NCBI GenBank assembly: GCA_016212515.1
Contig: JACRFZ010000117.1
Span: 1-64,000 of the forward strand
Source: Candidatus Melainabacteria bacterium
GTDB taxonomy: Bacteria > Cyanobacteriota > Vampirovibrionia > Obscuribacterales > Obscuribacteraceae
DNA length: 64,000 bases
Direction: 5' to 3'
In this document: positions 61,330 through 64,000 of the stretch, in pieces
Numbering within the stretch: position 1 is the stretch's first letter
Layout: each line of letters starts with the position of its first letter
Made by a program: the position numbers and the translations under genes
Notes under the pieces: model-generated
The model's database searches: none
What the model was told of the DNA's origin: nothing
The model's input: the letters and a program-made list of their open reading frames with translations, nothing else

Positions 61330-62562
61330 ATGAAAGCACACATGATCAATCTATTCCGCGGCGCTTTCTATCTAACTTTGGCGCTTATCTGCTGCCAACT
61401 GAGCCTAAGCAAGGGAATAGCCGGTGAAAGCGGGCAAAGTTCAGACACGATCAAAGCCGGTGCAGGGCAGTCAAATGCCCGACCGATTGCCGATAAGTGG
61501 GCGGTTCTAATCGGCATTGATCGCTTCAAAGACACACGCATCCCGTCTCTAGATTATGCTTCCAAAGATGCTATCGATTTTGGCAAGTTTCTCGTGGAGA
61601 AAGGACACTTTGCCAAAGACCACGTGCTTGTACTGACAAACGAAAATGCCACCAGAGACAAAATTAGAGATGCAATTGGTGGCACCTGGTTGCCCAGCCG
61701 AGCAGCCAAGGATGATCTAGTGCTGATCTTTGCCTCCACACACGGCAGCCCCAAGGAGCTTGATCTTGGAGGCGAGAACTTTCTTGTGGCCCACGACTCA
61801 GACTCCAGAAACTTGTATGTGACCGGGATAAGATTTTCAGATCTGGCACCGGAAGTAAAGGAGCGCACCGGCTGCGATCGTGTTGTGCTGCTTCTCGATG
61901 CCTGCAACAGCGGAGCAGCCAATGTGGGAGGCAAAGGTCTTATCCGCACCAGCAACTTCGACATATCCTCTCTGGCAGGAGAGGGGCAGATTGTAATCAG
62001 TTCAAGTGCGGCAAACCAGAGATCATTCGAGTCCAAACGATGCACCAATGGCGTATTCACCAGGCATCTAATCACTGCTCTGCAAAAGCAGGGACAAAAC
62101 ACTACTATCGCCGAAGCTTTCAATTACTTGAAAGAACAAGTGGAAAACGAGGTCAGATTCGATCGACAAATGACTCAGACCCCGGTAATGCGCTCGAAGT
62201 GGTCGGGAGGAGAGCTTATATTAGTCGCCATTCCCACAAAGCCGCGGCATATAGAGCCTGATACCGCTTTGGCAGATGCCGATTCAGGGGCAAAACCAGA
62301 CCGGCCTGCTATTCCAAACCTTGCCGGTCATTGGATTGCCAGCTATGGAGCACACTATCAAATCTGGCAAAATGGCAGAGAGTATGGCTGGAAGTTTCCG
62401 AATGAGGAAGGAAAGGGCCTCATCGCCGACGACGGCAAAACCGCCAGATGCCGATGGTGGGGAAAGAACAACGGTACCGATACAGCCACACTGGAGTACG
62501 ATTCAAACGGCGTGGTTGTGAGAATAGTCGGCGGTAATGGTGTGACCCTGACTCGTCAATGA
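61330..62562 (+). CDS. Secreted caspase-family (C14) peptidase
   Basis: 410 residues with a signal peptide or anchor (GAFYLTLALICCQLSLSK). The caspase p20 domain begins KWAVLIGIDRFKD and holds the catalytic His138 (FASTHGSP) and Cys192 (LLLDACNSGAA). This is a bacterial metacaspase-like/orthocaspase. The C-terminal 90 residues (about 320-410) form a separate beta-rich domain (HWIASYGAHYQIWQNGREYG, GKTARCRWWGKNNG). Export suggests it works on envelope or external proteins. AGGA lies eight bases before ATG 61330. Target unknown. Confidence 0.88.
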   Translation: MKAHMINLFRGAFYLTLALICCQLSLSKGIAGESGQSSDTIKAGAGQSNARPIADKWAVLIGIDRFKDTRIPSLDYASKDAIDFGKFLVEKGHFAKDHVLVLTNENATRDKIRDAIGGTWLPSRAAKDDLVLIFASTHGSPKELDLGGENFLVAHDSDSRNLYVTGIRFSDLAPEVKERTGCDRVVLLLDACNSGAANVGGKGLIRTSNFDISSLAGEGQIVISSSAANQRSFESKRCTNGVFTRHLITALQKQGQNTTIAEAFNYLKEQVENEVRFDRQMTQTPVMRSKWSGGELILVAIPTKPRHIEPDTALADADSGAKPDRPAIPNLAGHWIASYGAHYQIWQNGREYGWKFPNEEGKGLIADDGKTARCRWWGKNNGTDTATLEYDSNGVVVRIVGGNGVTLTRQ

Positions 62563-62651
62563 ATATTGCCGTCAAGCCAAACTGAAATCAGTTCGGGAGC
62601 CAGATCACCTGCTATGCTTTTCGTGGTCATCAGCACTGGCGGCAATAATTG

Positions 62652-63146
62652 ATGCAACAAGAAACATTCACCCAGGCTTCCTTAAAAGAGCTTACGGAAT
62701 ACGTCGTGGCCAGGCACCACGCCTTTCTCAGACGCCAGTTACCGGCTATATCCGAGCTGTTTCAGTCAGTCCAAGATAATTCTTCCACAGCACCGGCAAC
62801 AGTGGCTGATGCAGTCAGGATATTTACAACAGTGCGCACCAAAATTGAAACGCATCTTCGAGATGAAGAACAGTTCTTGTTTCCTAACGGAGTTTCTCTC
62901 GCTGAGGGCGGCGTGGCGGAAGTTTGTGAACTCGATCTGAAAGGCAGATTGGAAGAGATGGAACGGGAACATGACAATGCCGGACTGGCCCTGGAAAATT
63001 GCCGCCGCCTGCTTATTAACGAAGCAAGCACAGACCCCAAACTAAAGGAAATCGTCATAGCACTTACAAGTTTGAGCGATGATCTCAGTGAGCACGTGCG
63101 GATCGAAAACACTTACATTCATCCCCTCCTTAAGAAGTACCTTTGA
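62652..63146 (+). CDS. RIC-type hemerythrin domain protein, lacking the N-terminal domain
   Basis: 164 residues. Di-iron ligands of the repair-of-iron-centres (YtfE/ScdA) family are in place: His22/His23 (VARHHAFLRR), His68 and Glu72 (HLRDEEQFLFP), His107 (EREHDNAG), His148 and Glu152 (SEHVRIENTYIHP). The N-terminal ScdA_N domain with its cysteine pair is absent, so this is the hemerythrin half alone. Such proteins release iron from damaged Fe-S clusters or bind NO/O2. Start at ATG 62652 (the codon before is TTG). It overlaps or abuts the next gene. Confidence 0.85.
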   Translation: MQQETFTQASLKELTEYVVARHHAFLRRQLPAISELFQSVQDNSSTAPATVADAVRIFTTVRTKIETHLRDEEQFLFPNGVSLAEGGVAEVCELDLKGRLEEMEREHDNAGLALENCRRLLINEASTDPKLKEIVIALTSLSDDLSEHVRIENTYIHPLLKKYL

Positions 63147-63166
63147 CTGAGGACGGTGGCAAACTA

Positions 63167-63928
63167 ATGTCGGTAGAAGGTTTTGTCTACGTTCCTGAAG
63201 AAAGCAAAGAAGCTATGAAACAGGCAAGCCAGGGTGCCAGGGTTTCCCTTTCTGACGGCAAGCCCCCTTTTATCGTTGTGGATCACTACCTGGAATCGAT
63301 AGTGGTGGCAAAGTGGCCTGGCCGGCTCTGGCGTGTTCGCATTTTGGAACCGCTTACGAAAGAGGCCGAGCAAGCCGCAGGTGTAGCTACACTAATCGCC
63401 GGTGCAAGTTACACCCGGGCGCTCTCGGTTGAAGTCTTAGATGAGATCCCTATTGCAAGGCTATTCGGGGCACGGGGAGAGGCTGTCTGTGCAATCATTT
63501 CACAAGCCAGGCAGATGCAAATGGAGCAAGTCCATTCCCTGGCAGCGGCTCGCCACCCCGCTGCCGGTGCAACCTATGCAGGGCTCTGGAAAAAATGGTT
63601 AGCATCCATTAGTCATGTCACCAGCACGGATCCACCGGACGACGTAGCTACCGTAAGCGTCTTCGTTGGTCCGGGGCGTCCCAAGTCACCGGTTAACGAG
63701 GGCTTCTCCGTGCTCTATCAGGAAATGATCAGCCGCGCCGAATCAGTTTCCGGAGCGGCTGCCTTCATAGAGGAAGATGAAGATAGATATCTGGAACCAA
63801 TCTGGTCTGCCGCCACAAAAACATTGTTGGATGCAACCATGGCATACGGAGCGCCGCATCTCTGTTCGCAGGAGGATTGCAATGTTCTTACGCAAGCCTG
63901 GCGTTCAGTTATTGGCCCTTTTAGCTAG
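63167..63928 (+). CDS. Protein of unknown function
   Basis: 253 residues from ATG 63167; the frame also has a TTG at 63143 overlapping the stop of the hemerythrin gene, an equally possible coupled start. Mixed alpha/beta, no signal peptide or membrane segment. A strand-rich N-terminus (FIVVDHYLESIVVAKWPGRLWRV) is followed by Ala-rich helices and an acidic stretch (FIEEDEDRYLE). Two cysteines lie near the C-terminus (LCSQEDC). I recognise no family. Position suggests a partner of the RIC-type protein. The remaining 72 nt to the window end contain no gene. Confidence 0.65.
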   Translation: MSVEGFVYVPEESKEAMKQASQGARVSLSDGKPPFIVVDHYLESIVVAKWPGRLWRVRILEPLTKEAEQAAGVATLIAGASYTRALSVEVLDEIPIARLFGARGEAVCAIISQARQMQMEQVHSLAAARHPAAGATYAGLWKKWLASISHVTSTDPPDDVATVSVFVGPGRPKSPVNEGFSVLYQEMISRAESVSGAAAFIEEDEDRYLEPIWSAATKTLLDATMAYGAPHLCSQEDCNVLTQAWRSVIGPFS

Positions 63929-64000
63929 CCGACTGCCAACTGCCTCTCACTTGCAGAAAAACTCCTCGAACCTACTTTTGCTCTCTTTCTTTGAGGCTAT

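Overview
The window reads as a chromosomal segment of a diderm bacterium with moderate GC content. It is dense with genes, has short intergenic gaps and frequent GTG/TTG start codons, and contains no insertion sequences, prophage genes, tRNAs, rRNAs or CRISPR arrays that I could find. My best guess at the lineage is a non-photosynthetic member of the Cyanobacteriota (Melainabacteria/Vampirovibrionia, Obscuribacterales-like). This is inference from the combination of MurT, MutS2, a long Rel, many TPR proteins, Hanks-type kinases, a Tad locus and very long signal-less alanine/lysine/glutamate-rich proteins. There is no rRNA to confirm it.

Layout. 1-7.1 kb: a truncated lysozyme/chitosanase-like protein (minus), a secreted TPR protein, an unknown protein coupled to a Nudix hydrolase, an A-type Fe-S carrier beside a YgfZ-TPR fusion, and an orphan PotC-like permease. 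7.1-12 kb: ileS (minus) with a regulatory leader, a SuhB-type phosphatase, and a GT2 glycosyltransferase. 12-20 kb: two giant signal-less proteins (924 and 1701 residues, minus). 20-30 kb: mutS2 plus a small gene, a gamma carbonic anhydrase, a secreted alpha/beta hydrolase, carB, deoC and a TPR protein. 30-34 kb: two tandem membrane Ser/Thr kinases. 35.2-42.6 kb: a tightly packed Tad/Flp pilus operon (flp, tadE, cpaB, tadG, tadZ, cpaF, tadB, tadC), followed by a protein with degenerate EF-hand-like repeats. 44.6-47.8 kb: a nadK-murT-TPR operon (minus). 48-55.3 kb: alaS, RNase H, a secreted protein, a CsgG-domain protein, a small TPR protein, ilvE and a small secreted protein. 55.3-57.3 kb: two repeat-rich proteins transcribed divergently. 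57.4-64 kb: rel, rdgB, a small unknown, a cytidine-deaminase-like protein that has lost its zinc site, a secreted caspase-family protease, a short RIC-type hemerythrin protein and an unknown protein.

The strongest regulatory observation is upstream of ileS. A short reading frame encodes a peptide with five isoleucines in twelve residues (MRNIIRTIIIEC). It is followed by two mutually exclusive RNA pairings, the second of which is a rho-independent terminator lying between that reading frame and the ileS ribosome binding site. This is the architecture of a ribosome-mediated transcription attenuator that would sense charged tRNA-Ile, here controlling isoleucyl-tRNA synthetase. A core promoter with a perfect 14-bp palindrome in its spacer sits just upstream.

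Functionally the region mixes housekeeping metabolism (CarB, DeoC, IlvE, NadK, RdgB, IleRS, AlaRS, Rel) with lineage-specific envelope and surface functions (Tad pili, CsgG-like protein, TPR-bearing kinases, repeat proteins). About a quarter of the genes have no function I can assign.
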